Assembly: GCA_946548895.1 (NCBI GenBank) | Contig: CAMNQF010000003.1 | Location: 79,928 to 143,927 of the forward strand | From: an uncultured bacterium | GTDB taxonomy: Bacteria; Bacillota; Clostridia; Oscillospirales; Oscillospiraceae | Length of the DNA: 64,000 bases | Direction of reading: 5' to 3' | In this document: positions 29,067-36,851 of the stretch, piece by piece | Numbering within the stretch: position 1 is the first letter of the stretch | Layout of the letters: each line of letters opens with the position of its first letter | Translations under genes and position numbers: made by a program | The notes under the pieces: generated by a model | Databases searched by the model: none | The model's input: only the letters and a program-made list of their open reading frames with translations | What the model was told of the DNA's origin: nothing

Positions 29067-29975
29067 TTATGCCCCCGCGGGGGTGTAGAGGAAGCTGCCG
29101 GCCAGAGCCGCCGCCCCCACGATCCAGCAGTAATAGGCGAAGCTGCCGAACTTCCCCTTGTCCGCCAGCAGCTTCACCAGGGAGATGGAGAAGTAGCCCA
29201 CCACCCCGGCGATGGCCATGCCGGCCAGGTACATGGGCAGCAGCTCCGTGTCAAACACGCCCGCCTGGGCCGCCTTGACCACCTTCAGCAGGGTGGCCCC
29301 CAGCACGGCGGGCAGGGACAGCAGGAACGAAAAGCGGACCGCGAAGCCCCGGTCAAAGCCCAGGGCCATGCCGGCGGAGATGGTGGTGCCCGACCGGGAC
29401 AGGCCGGGGATGGTGGCCATGCCCTGGGCCACCCCCACCAGCAGAACATCCTTCACCGTGGCGGTGCGGCCGTCCTTGCGCCCGCCGCCGTACCGATCGG
29501 ACAGGAACAGTACGCACCCCGTCACCAGCAGCATCAGGGACACAAAGACCGGGCTGGCCCCCAAATCCTCCACAAAGCCCTCTAGGGGCAGCACCAGGAA
29601 CAGGGGCAGGGTACCCAGGATCAGCAGCAGGATCATCCGCCGGGCCTCCGGGGGGTTGCCCCGCTCCCGCCGGCCCTCCCCGCCGAACAGGGACGCCAGC
29701 AGCCGGAAAAATTCCACAATCATGCCGGCGATGTCCTGCCGGTACACCACGCACACCGCCACCAGCGTGGCAAAGTGGAGCAGGATGTTGTACAGGGCGT
29801 CCGGCTCCTCCATGCCGAAGAAATATTGCAGCAGCGACAAATGCCCCGAGCTGGAGATGGGCAGGAACTCCGCCACCCCCTGGACCACGCCCAAAACAAC
29901 GGCCATCCAGAATTTCAACGCGTTCACCTCATTCAAATCCGCCCCGGGCGGGGCGGCGGTTTCGATTCTAATCAT
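29067..29975 (-). CDS. uppP: Undecaprenyl-diphosphatase (bacitracin resistance family)
   Basis: A polytopic UppP/BacA protein that recycles undecaprenyl pyrophosphate for wall synthesis. The two family signatures are present: FLPISSSGHL near the first helix and GLSRSGTT in the middle. I report the ATG at 29973-29975 (302 residues), which has GGAG nine bases upstream. A TTG at 29916-29918 with GAGGTG before it would give 283 residues starting LKFWMAVVLG, which fits the family length better, so the true start may be there. It follows the T-box locus divergently and precedes ftsK by 27 bases. Confidence 0.9.
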   Translation of the reverse strand: MIRIETAAPPGADLNEVNALKFWMAVVLGVVQGVAEFLPISSSGHLSLLQYFFGMEEPDALYNILLHFATLVAVCVVYRQDIAGMIVEFFRLLASLFGGEGRRERGNPPEARRMILLLILGTLPLFLVLPLEGFVEDLGASPVFVSLMLLVTGCVLFLSDRYGGGRKDGRTATVKDVLLVGVAQGMATIPGLSRSGTTISAGMALGFDRGFAVRFSFLLSLPAVLGATLLKVVKAAQAGVFDTELLPMYLAGMAIAGVVGYFSISLVKLLADKGKFGSFAYYCWIVGAAALAGSFLYTPAGA

Positions 29976-30127
29976 ATTACCACACTCCGTCGGAAAATTC
30001 CAGCAGAAATCGAAAATTTGTTCTTCGAGAAAAGGCCGGCCCCGCGGCAAGCGCAATGGGCGGGATATTTTCTGCCGCGGCGGGGCGGGATTCCGCCGGA
30101 GCTCCGGCGAAAAAAACCGCTCCCCTC

Positions 30128-30156
30128 TTGACACGTTCCGGCGGGTATGATAGTAT
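30128..30156 (+). promoter_or_regulatory. Sigma-A promoter of the cysE-cysS operon
   Basis: TTGACA, 17-base spacer and TAGTAT, directly before the T-box leader. Confidence 0.75.
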
Positions 30157-30164
30157 ACTGAACC

Positions 30165-30404
30165 AGTATGAAAACCAGATATCGCGATGAACGCGGGAAG
30201 TAGTCCGGCAGGAAGCCGTCAGAGAGGGGCCGCCCAGGCTGAAAGCGGCCCTCGGGGGAGATCCGGGCGAAATGCGAGCGGGAGCGAGGGGGACTTGGGA
30301 GCCCTCCGTCCGGCCACGTCACGGCCATAAAGCGAGAAACGAGAGTGGAACCGCGGTACTGCCGCCTCTCATGCCATCCGGGCATGGGAGGCTTTGTGTT
30401 TTTT
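30165..30404 (+). ncRNA. T-box leader (tRNA-Cys sensing) of cysE-cysS
   Basis: The T-box core AGAGTGGAACCGCGG is at about 30342-30356, with a typical Stem I upstream containing AGTAGT, AGAGAGG and GCTGAAAGC elements. The leader ends in a terminator hairpin (GCCTCTCATGCC paired with GGCATGGGAGGC, 30364-30392) and a T-rich run. T-box RNAs read through when uncharged tRNA binds. A TGC (Cys codon) sits in the specifier-loop position, within GAAATGCGAG near 30270, and both downstream genes serve cysteine. The codon assignment is inference from position and context. Confidence 0.9.
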
Positions 30405-30440
30405 AGAAGCGTGACAACTGCGAGGAGGTAACATCATATT

Positions 30441-31133
30441 ATGACCCGGTTGGGCGAGACCCTGCGGGCCTATCAGGCCCGGGACCCGGCGGCGCGGAGC
30501 AGGCTGGAGATCTTCCTGCTCTACCCCGGCGTCCACGCCACCCTTTACCACAGGCTGGCCCATTTTCTGTACCGCCACAGGCTGAAGTTCCTGGCCCGGT
30601 TCGTGTCCCAGTGGAGCCGGTTCTGGACGGGCATCGAAATCCACCCCGGCGCGAAGATCGGCCGCCGCCTGGTCATCGACCACGGCATGGGCATCGTCAT
30701 CGGCGAGACCGCCGAGGTGGGGGACGACTGCCTGATCTACCACGGCGTCACCCTGGGGGGCACCGGCAAGGACCAGGGCAAGCGCCACCCCACCATCGGC
30801 AACAACGTGCTCATCTCCACCGGGGCCAAGGTGCTGGGCCCCTTCAAGGTGGGGGACAATTCCCGCATCGCCGCCAACGCGGTGGTGCTGTCCGAGGTGC
30901 CTCCCGACGCCACCGCCGTGGGCATCCCGGCCCAGATCGTGCGCATCGCGGGGCGGTCCACCCACTACGCCGACGAGGTGGACCAGACCAGCGTGAAGAG
31001 CCCCGCCCTGGAGCGGCTGGCCGCCCTGTCGGACCGGGTGGAGGCGCTGGAAAAGCTGCTGGACCAGTGCCACACGGAGGGGCGGCTGGGGCAGGACGCC
31101 TGCGCCGCCTGCACAAAAGAAAACGAAACCTAA
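30441..31133 (+). CDS. cysE: Serine O-acetyltransferase
   Basis: A 230-residue left-handed beta-helix acetyltransferase that makes O-acetylserine, the first step of cysteine synthesis. The hexapeptide region is clear (IHPGAKIGRRLVIDHGMGIVIGETAEVGDD), including the catalytic His-Asp area IDHG and the GGTGKDQGKRHPTIGNNV loop. The C-terminus is extended by a short coiled coil ending in two Cys (AACTK region). Its AGGAGGTAAC site is 10 bases upstream. It is cotranscribed with cysS under the T-box, so it responds to tRNA-Cys charging. Confidence 0.95.
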   Translation: MTRLGETLRAYQARDPAARSRLEIFLLYPGVHATLYHRLAHFLYRHRLKFLARFVSQWSRFWTGIEIHPGAKIGRRLVIDHGMGIVIGETAEVGDDCLIYHGVTLGGTGKDQGKRHPTIGNNVLISTGAKVLGPFKVGDNSRIAANAVVLSEVPPDATAVGIPAQIVRIAGRSTHYADEVDQTSVKSPALERLAALSDRVEALEKLLDQCHTEGRLGQDACAACTKENET

Positions 31134-31149
31134 AGGGGAGGACAATACC

Positions 31150-32598
31150 ATGTATCTTTACAATTCCGCCACCCACAAAAAGGAAGAATTCAAAACCCAC
31201 ACGCCCGGCCGGGTGGAGATGTACACCTGCGGCCCCACGGTATACGGCTTCGCCCACATCGGCAACCTGCGCTCCTACATCACCGAGGACGTGCTGGAGA
31301 AGTTCCTGCGGTATGAAGGCTACGGCGTGAACCGGGTGATGAATATCACCGACGTGGGCCACCTGGCCTCCGACGCGGACACCGGCGAGGACAAAATGCT
31401 CACCGGGGCCCGCCGGGAGAACAAATCCGTGATGGACATCGCCCATTTCTACACCGACGCCTTTTTCAGCGACTGCGCCAAGCTGAACATCAAGACCCCC
31501 GACGTGGTCCAGCCCGCCACCGGCCTCATCGACGAGTTCATCCGGGTGGTGTCCGCCCTCATCGACAAGGGCTACGCCTATGTGGCCGGGGGCAACGTGT
31601 ACTTTGACACCTCCAGGCTGGACCGCTACTACGTGTTCAACGACCACGACCAGGAGGACCTGGCAGTGGGCGTCCGGGAGGGCGTGGAGGAGGACGCCAA
31701 CAAGCGGAACAAAAACGATTTCGTCCTCTGGTTCACCAAGTCCAAATTTGAGGACCAGGCCCTGAAATGGGACTCCCCCTGGGGGGTGGGCTACCCCGGC
31801 TGGCACATTGAGTGCTCCTGCATCTCCATGAAGTACAACGGGGAGTACCTGGACCTCCACTGCGGCGGCATCGACAACGCCTTCCCCCACCACACCAACG
31901 AGATCGCCCAGTCCGAGGCCTATCTGGGCCACCCCTGGTGCGGCCACTGGTTCCACGTCCACCACCTGAACACCAACACCGGCAAAATCTCCAAGTCCAA
32001 GGGCACCAAGCTCACCGTTGCCCTGCTGGAGGAGAAGGGCTATGACCCCCTGGCCTACCGCTTCTTCTGCCTCCAGAGCCACTACCGCAAGGGGCTGGTG
32101 TTCTCCTGGGAGAATCTGGACAACGCCGCCGGGGCCTACAACAAGCTGATTAAGCGCGTCGCCGCCCTCAAGGACGGGGACGGGGAGGTTGACCAGGAGG
32201 CCGCGGCCAAGTTCAAGGAGAAATTCCTCACCCAGGTGGGCAACGACCTGAACACCTCCATGGGCGTCACCTGCCTGTACGATGTGCTCAAGGCCCCGGT
32301 GAACGACGCCACCAAGCGGGCCGTCCTGGCGGGCTTTGACCAGGTGCTGTCCCTGTCCCTGCTGGACAAGGCGGCGGCCCTGCGGGAGAAGGAGGCCGCC
32401 CAGGCCAAAACCACCGGCACGGACGGCTTCACCATCCAGGGGGAGGGCGACCCGGCCGTCGACGGGCTGGTGCTCCGGCGGGCCCAGGCCAAGAAGGCCA
32501 AAAACTTCGCCGAGGCGGACCGCATCCGGGACGAGCTGAAGGCCCAGGGCATTGAGGTCACCGACGTGCCCGGCGGGGCGGTTTGGAAACGGATATAA
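31150..32598 (+). CDS. cysS: Cysteinyl-tRNA synthetase
   Basis: A 482-residue class I synthetase. The zinc-binding/HIGH region reads YTCGPTVYGFAHIGNLRSY near residue 28-46, and the KMSKS loop is KISKSKGTK near residue 280. The Zn ligands (Cys in TCGPT, CSCIS, and His in GGIDNAFPHH) are present. The C-terminal helical anticodon domain is complete. It begins 16 bases after cysE and ends before a strong terminator. The pairing cysE-cysS is common in Firmicutes. Confidence 0.97.
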   Translation: MYLYNSATHKKEEFKTHTPGRVEMYTCGPTVYGFAHIGNLRSYITEDVLEKFLRYEGYGVNRVMNITDVGHLASDADTGEDKMLTGARRENKSVMDIAHFYTDAFFSDCAKLNIKTPDVVQPATGLIDEFIRVVSALIDKGYAYVAGGNVYFDTSRLDRYYVFNDHDQEDLAVGVREGVEEDANKRNKNDFVLWFTKSKFEDQALKWDSPWGVGYPGWHIECSCISMKYNGEYLDLHCGGIDNAFPHHTNEIAQSEAYLGHPWCGHWFHVHHLNTNTGKISKSKGTKLTVALLEEKGYDPLAYRFFCLQSHYRKGLVFSWENLDNAAGAYNKLIKRVAALKDGDGEVDQEAAAKFKEKFLTQVGNDLNTSMGVTCLYDVLKAPVNDATKRAVLAGFDQVLSLSLLDKAAALREKEAAQAKTTGTDGFTIQGEGDPAVDGLVLRRAQAKKAKNFAEADRIRDELKAQGIEVTDVPGGAVWKRI

Positions 32599-32600
32599 GG

Positions 32601-32632
32601 AAAGGGCCTCCGCAGCGCGGAGGCCCTTTTTT
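32601..32632 (+). terminator. Terminator after cysS
   Basis: AAGGGCCTCCGC / GCGGAGGCCCTT stem with a 3-base loop and a run of T. Confidence 0.92.
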
Positions 32633-32810
32633 ACAGCCTTTGATTTCTATCGTACCATCCCTGGTGATACATGAATCCCGCGCATAGTCGGCTCAATTGC
32701 TCATACGCGGTGACAATGGCCTCCAAATCCTCATCTTCAAAGTCCAAGCTGACCCGGTTGCAGAGATTGAGACGATGACGGTATATCTCGTCTACAAACC
32801 TCACGCGAGC
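32631..32810 (-). pseudogene. C-terminal remnant of an unidentified gene
   Basis: About 60 codons read as plausible protein (FVDEIYRHRLNLCNRV ... CAGFMYHQGWYDRNQRL) up to a stop at 32631-32633. Upstream, the frame degenerates into improbable sequence, and no start with a ribosome binding site is seen. It starts the accessory block just past the cysS terminator. The flanking bases to about 33045 hold only other fragments, including a plus-strand stretch reading like KVSYLEGTPRRQKKELD near 32985. I do not recognise the parent family. Confidence 0.4.
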
Positions 32811-33044
32811 GAAGCTCTGCGCCACGAAGGATAAAAAGGGGCGGGCAGTATGGTAGAATGAGGATACACGGCACCAGACCGATTTTCTTTGCCGCAGAGA
32901 GCGCGATCTACAAACTGGTACTATGCCCTCCCGTTGAACCACAAATTGTTCCAGTCTGATTTTTAGGCTAAGGACGCATAGCAAAGTGAGCTATTTGGAG
33001 GGCACGCCGCGAAGACAGAAGAAGGAGCTGGATATAATGAAGGC

Positions 33045-33654
33045 TGTCTATGATGCTTCACCGGCGCTATGCTCTCCACATCATCCGGCGTTTGGGGCAG
33101 TTGCTTCATCACATTCTCCAGCTCGGAGCGCAGCAAATTGTAAGTAGGATCTTTTCGCAGCTCGGTTTCCGGCACACTGCCGGGGAGCAGGCTGGACAGA
33201 TCGATGCGCCCAAAAAGCTGTTCCTCATCGGTCTGCTTGGATACCGAAGCGTCCAGCCCCAGGGGGTGTAAGGCAGCACGGGGAACGAGCCAAAGTAGGA
33301 GGGACACAGTTCCATGCCCTCCATGGCGGCATCGGCCAGCGACCAGCCCTCAAGGGGTGGACTGCCATGGCGGGATTGGTTTTTACACAGCTCGTACAGG
33401 ATGGCCGTCCACCCACCCTCATCCGGCGGGTCGATGGCGTACAGCAGGCCGGGTATGCCGTCCAAGGCCCTGCCCAGGGCGAGGGCCTCCCGGGAGATGG
33501 GCGCACCCGGCAAGGCCAGGTAGTATTCGCTGCAAGGGGATACGCTGTCCGGGTCTGGCTGGACGGTGAGGGAGTAGACGGCTGGGCATAATTCCTCCCA
33601 GCCTGTGACCTCGCCCAATTCGTATCGCAATGCAGACAGCAGTTCTTCATTCAT
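33045..33654 (-). pseudogene. Frameshifted hypothetical protein of a mobile-element type
   Basis: The gene starts MNEELLSALRYELGEVTGW at 33654 and reads sensibly to ELCPSYFGSFPVLPYTP, then needs a one-base shift at a run of five G (33262-33266, plus strand) to continue as LGLDASVSKQTDEEQLFGRI ... PDDVESIAPV. The combined product of about 200 residues is acidic and soluble. It faces an XRE-type regulator across a short region with two palindromes. The frameshift in a homopolymer could be a real mutation or a sequencing error. I do not recognise the family by name. Confidence 0.5.
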
Positions 33655-33675
33655 TGGTATCGGCTCTCTTTCTAC

Positions 33676-33727
33676 ATACGCTCTTGCGTATATTGTAACA
33701 AATTCTCCGAAGTTACGCAAGTGCGTA
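33676..33727. promoter_or_regulatory. Two operator-like palindromes
   Basis: ATACGC-TCTT-GCGTAT (33676-33691) and TACGCA-AG-TGCGTA (33714-33727) share the ACGC/GCGT half-site. They lie between the divergent frameshifted gene and the XRE regulator, which suits autoregulation. Confidence 0.55.
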
Positions 33728-33772
33728 TACGAGGACGCGCATAATAATTTATCCTGTAGGTGGGTGAATATT

Positions 33773-34015
33773 ATGCGAGTGAAAGAAGCCGTTGTGTATA
33801 GATTCAAAGAAATCTGTCGTGAACGAAAAATCAAATATAATGAGCTTGCCACCATGTCTGGTGTAACGCCATCCACTGTATATAGCATGATGGATGAAGA
33901 TCGTAAAGATGTTTCGATGATAACAGTGAAAAAGCTCTGCGACGGCTTGGGCATTTCATTGGAAGAATTCTTTCATTCCGAGCTGTTCCAAAACCTGGAG
34001 CAGGAAATACAATAA
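33773..34015 (+). CDS. XRE/Cro-type DNA-binding regulator
   Basis: An 80-residue protein made of a single helix-turn-helix domain, MRVKEAVVYRFKEICRERKI then NELATMSGVTPSTVYSMM as the HTH, and IKKLC-like helix after it. Such one-domain XRE proteins are common repressors on small mobile units. The ATG at 33773 has GTAGGTGG upstream; an open frame extends further 5' but has no signal. It is AT-richer than the core genes, suggesting transfer. The palindromes at 33676-33727 are likely targets. Confidence 0.82.
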   Translation: MRVKEAVVYRFKEICRERKIKYNELATMSGVTPSTVYSMMDEDRKDVSMITVKKLCDGLGISLEEFFHSELFQNLEQEIQ

Positions 34016-34080
34016 AAATCGGCCATTAAAATTGCGGAGTTTCTGGAGGAAATCAGAAACTCCGCTTTTTTATGATGAAT

Positions 34081-34608
34081 TTACTTTTGGGGAAGATAGG
34101 CGATCAATTCCTCCGCCGTATCCCTCATCCCCCGCCGGAACCAGACCTCGATCCAGCCGTACAAGAAGAATCCGACATAGGCGGAGGAATAAGCGGCGGG
34201 CATCTCTTGCTCCGGATTGAAGCCGCACAAATCCAAGATGATGTCTTTGAGCAGATAGACCAACCCTCTTTTGTGTAGCAGACTGTAAAAACCCCTGTTT
34301 GCCTCAAAGTGAGAAAACACGATCCGCACCATTTCTCTTACGGGGAGGTCAGGAAATTCTTTGCATTGATCCACCCAATCCTGAAATAAATGCCCGATGT
34401 GTGCCTTGATAATATCCTCTTTTTCCTCATAATTGCGATAGAACGACGTTCGCCCTACCCCGGCCATACCGCACAGCTCACTGATAGATATTTCCGCGAT
34501 GGGCTTTTCCTCCAGCAGCGCCAGCATGGAACTGGTGAGATGCTCTACCACATAGGCGTTGCGGCTTTCATTGCTGAACGGTGAAACATTTTTCGCCTTT
34601 TGTTCCAT
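34081..34608 (-). CDS. TetR/AcrR family regulator
   Basis: A 175-residue TetR-type regulator. The N-terminal HTH spans about residues 20-60 (ISISELCGMAGVGRTSFYRNY). The ligand-binding C-terminal part is helical and ends in YLPQK. The start MEQKAKNVS at 34606-34608 follows GGGGGAAG. It is divergent from the small membrane protein and esterase genes; a perfect TGTTACA-GT-TGTAACA palindrome in between is the probable operator. The ligand is unknown. Confidence 0.88.
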   Translation of the reverse strand: MEQKAKNVSPFSNESRNAYVVEHLTSSMLALLEEKPIAEISISELCGMAGVGRTSFYRNYEEKEDIIKAHIGHLFQDWVDQCKEFPDLPVREMVRIVFSHFEANRGFYSLLHKRGLVYLLKDIILDLCGFNPEQEMPAAYSSAYVGFFLYGWIEVWFRRGMRDTAEELIAYLPQK

Positions 34609-34659
34609 TTTTACTTCCCCCATTGACAGTCCCTTTTCCCGCTGTTACACTTAAATTGC

Positions 34660-34675
34660 TGTTACAGTTGTAACA
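34660..34675. promoter_or_regulatory. Operator palindrome for the TetR regulator
   Basis: TGTTACA-GT-TGTAACA is a perfect 7-bp inverted repeat between divergent genes. A further half site TGTTACAC is at 34643-34650. Confidence 0.65.
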
Positions 34676-34718
34676 AATCTTAGCACACGTACATGAACCT
34701 GTCAAGGGAGGATTTTGA

Positions 34719-34853
34719 ATGACGCTGACACAAAAAAGGCTCCTGATTCTGGCCGTCATCTCAGTGACCGCGTTCGTCCTGGGGCGGCTGGCGGTGAGGG
34801 CGGTTATGAATATGCTGCTGGGCGGCACGCTGTTTGGAGGAAATGTTCTATGA
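34719..34853 (+). CDS. Small single-span membrane protein, 44 residues
   Basis: MTLTQKRLLILAVISVTAFV begins a short protein with one strong transmembrane helix (about residues 8-25) and a Gly-rich tail. A GGGAGGATTTTGA site precedes the ATG. Its stop overlaps the start of the esterase gene (ATGA), so the two are translationally coupled. It lies just downstream of the TetR operator. I know no family for it. It could anchor or assist the membrane-bound esterase. Confidence 0.65.
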   Translation: MTLTQKRLLILAVISVTAFVLGRLAVRAVMNMLLGGTLFGGNVL

Positions 34854-35824
34854 GCAAAACTGTGAAAGGAAAGAAGGTGAAAGCGGTGCCTGTGTGGATG
34901 GGTATATTAGTGTTCCTGTTGGCCTTTGGCGCCGGCGCGGCGTCAAAAGCCGTTCTCAAGCCCGGATGGTCAAGGGATTATTCCGTCCAGTGGAGCGACG
35001 CGCTGGGAACGCTGAAAGCCGATATTCCCTATGGAGAGGGTGAGGCCAATAAGTTTGACCTCTACCTCCCCGCCAACGGCGGCAGGGAAAGCTATGGCCT
35101 GGTGGTCTATCTCCACGCGGGCGGCTTCACCACGGGCGACAAGGCGGATGACAGGGATATGCTGGCATGGCTGTGCTCCAAGGGCCATGTGGCGGCCGGC
35201 ATTAACTACACCCTGCGCACCGAGACGAACAGCGCCAGCGTCCTGACCCAGTCCAACGAGATCAAGGCGGCGATGCCCAAGGTTGTCGCCGCTGCCGTGG
35301 AGGCCGGTTATCCCATCGGCAAGATGGCGGTGGCGGGCGGCTCGGCGGGACACGCCCTGGCCATGATCTACGCCTACCGCGATGGGGCCGAGGCCCCGGC
35401 GCCTGTGGTGCTCACCTTCGGCGCGGTGGGGCCGTCCAGCTTCTATCAGGAGGATTGGGGCATTTTTGGCCTGAATCAGAGCGACGAGGCCTGCGTGGCG
35501 CTGTTCAGCGTGATGGCTGGGGTCGAGATCGCGCCGGAGGAGGTGGCGGACGGTACTTATCTGGAAAAGGTGAAGCCCATCGCCGCCGCCGAATGGGTCA
35601 GCCAGAACCCTGTCCCCGCAGTAGTCGCCTACGGAACCCATGACCGGATGCAGCCGTTTTTAGCCTCCCTCCGGCTCAAGACCGCTCTGGAAAAGAACCA
35701 TGTGGATCACAAATACTTCGAGCTTCCCCACTCCGGCCACGGGTTGCAAAACGATGACGCAATCTCCAGACAGTGGATGGAGGCGATTGATGAGTATCTG
35801 GACAAGTATATGCCGGTGGAATAG
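34850..35824 (+). CDS. Alpha/beta hydrolase (esterase/lipase-like), membrane-anchored
   Basis: A 324-residue protein. One N-terminal transmembrane segment (about residues 14-32) leads to an extracellular alpha/beta hydrolase domain. The oxyanion region HAGGFTTGD, the nucleophile elbow GGSAGH, the Asp area YGTHDRMQ and the catalytic His in HSGHGL form a complete set, as in the BD-FAE/HSL-like esterases. Substrate is unknown. Its ATG at 34850 has GGAGGAAATG upstream. It is coupled to the 44-residue membrane protein and likely controlled by the divergent TetR protein. Confidence 0.85.
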   Translation: MSKTVKGKKVKAVPVWMGILVFLLAFGAGAASKAVLKPGWSRDYSVQWSDALGTLKADIPYGEGEANKFDLYLPANGGRESYGLVVYLHAGGFTTGDKADDRDMLAWLCSKGHVAAGINYTLRTETNSASVLTQSNEIKAAMPKVVAAAVEAGYPIGKMAVAGGSAGHALAMIYAYRDGAEAPAPVVLTFGAVGPSSFYQEDWGIFGLNQSDEACVALFSVMAGVEIAPEEVADGTYLEKVKPIAAAEWVSQNPVPAVVAYGTHDRMQPFLASLRLKTALEKNHVDHKYFELPHSGHGLQNDDAISRQWMEAIDEYLDKYMPVE

Positions 35825-35841
35825 GGAGGTAAAGAAAGATT

Positions 35842-35877
35842 CCGCCCCAGACTCAATGAGAGACTGAGGCGGTTTTT
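35842..35877 (+). terminator. Terminator after the esterase gene
   Basis: Inverted repeat CCGCC-CAGACTC / GAGACTGAGGCGG followed by TTTTT. Confidence 0.75.
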
Positions 35878-35912
35878 CTGCTGTGTGAGCTGGCTCTATG
35901 ATAGCCGAACGA

Positions 35913-36509
35913 TCATTTTTGTTCTGTGACAGTGTCGCCCTTCCGGTTTTTGGCCCTGCAAATCAGCTGCGTCATCGTCCCCATGGGGCAGTAGACGCAC
36001 CAGCTGCGGGGCTTGAACAGTACCATCGTTACCAGGCCGAGAACGGTGGACGTCAGCATAACGCTGTAGAACCCAAACGCGAACTGTGCCACGCCGGGAT
36101 GGAACAGCGTCCCGTGGTAGGCCCAGTTCCAGGGGAGCTTGAACGTCCAGAGCAGCGTCACCACCTGCCGCAGATCCTGCGCGCCGGCGAACACCAGGTA
36201 AGTATTCCACAGCATCTGGAAGAACATAATAAAAAAGAAAATCAGGAAACCATAGCGGAACCATTTGCTTTTCATCCACCGGGGTATATCCTTTTTCCGG
36301 GACAGGCCGAACCGCCCGCCCAGCAGGCCGAATATCTGTCCCCTGCCGCAGTAGCGGTTGCAGTACCCCTTTGTGCCGCGGGCGGCGGCAATGATCAGCG
36401 GGATAAAAAAGAACAGCAGGCCCAGCCAGGCGAACAGGATGTTGAAGAATCCCAGCACCAGATAGGTCAGCTCGACGATCCACAGGTAATCATACCAGCG
36501 TTTTTTCAT
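35913..36509 (-). CDS. NapH/NosR-like 4Fe-4S membrane protein
   Basis: A 198-residue integral membrane protein with four to five helices and two cysteine clusters: GYCNRYCGRGQ near residue 50 and SWCVYCPMGTMTQLIC near 170. The CxxCP form is seen in NapH, NosR and CcoG-type electron-transfer proteins that pass electrons across the membrane through Fe-S centres. It overlaps the upstream ferredoxin gene by four bases. A two-protein electron-transfer module is the natural reading; the terminal acceptor is not in the window. Confidence 0.8.
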   Translation of the reverse strand: MKKRWYDYLWIVELTYLVLGFFNILFAWLGLLFFFIPLIIAAARGTKGYCNRYCGRGQIFGLLGGRFGLSRKKDIPRWMKSKWFRYGFLIFFFIMFFQMLWNTYLVFAGAQDLRQVVTLLWTFKLPWNWAYHGTLFHPGVAQFAFGFYSVMLTSTVLGLVTMVLFKPRSWCVYCPMGTMTQLICRAKNRKGDTVTEQK

Positions 36510-36712
36510 GGCCGCACCTCCTGAATCTCAATGACCGACGCGGGGCACTCCTTTGCGCATTTGCCGCAGCCCACGCACTTGTCCGCATTGACCACCGCCC
36601 TGACGCCGCGCCAGATCTGAATGGCGGACAGCGGACAGACCTTTGCGCAGCAGCCGCAGGCGACACAGGCGGTATCGTCTACGACAGCCCGCCGCTTGAT
36701 TCTCGTTTCCAT
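36506..36712 (-). CDS. 2[4Fe-4S] ferredoxin
   Basis: A 68-residue clostridial-type ferredoxin with two Cys motifs, CVACGCCAKVCP and CVGCGKCAKECP, each binding one [4Fe-4S] cluster. The ATG at 36710-36712 is chosen because the basic N-terminus METRIKRRAVVDD leads directly into the fold and GAGGGGG lies upstream. Its last codon overlaps the start of the NapH-like membrane protein gene, so the pair is coupled. Confidence 0.9.
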   Translation of the reverse strand: METRIKRRAVVDDTACVACGCCAKVCPLSAIQIWRGVRAVVNADKCVGCGKCAKECPASVIEIQEVRP

Positions 36713-36851
36713 GGCGGAACCCCCTCTTGGATTTGGTGAGTCTATTATACTGGCCGACCCACTTTTTACTGTGATGAAATCACATAAGATTTTATGAGGA
36801 GGAGAAAGAAAAAAGCCCGGACCGTCAACTGACAATTTGGGCCCTTTTCTG

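Noticed and set aside
26229..29585. A very long plus-strand open frame (over 1,100 codons) antisense to ftsK/uppP
   Set aside because: It is the shadow of GC-rich genes on the other strand: composition is Gly/His/Gln/Pro-rich, no domain is recognisable, and ftsK has clear motifs.
30165..30404. Possible tRNA or other structured RNA gene
   Set aside because: The folded segments and AGAGTGGAACCGCGG core are those of a T-box leader, and no tRNA cloverleaf is present.
36780..36850. Terminator after the S1-domain gene
   Set aside because: The AAAGCCC...GGGCCCTTTT pairing is weak and interrupted, so I do not list it as a feature.
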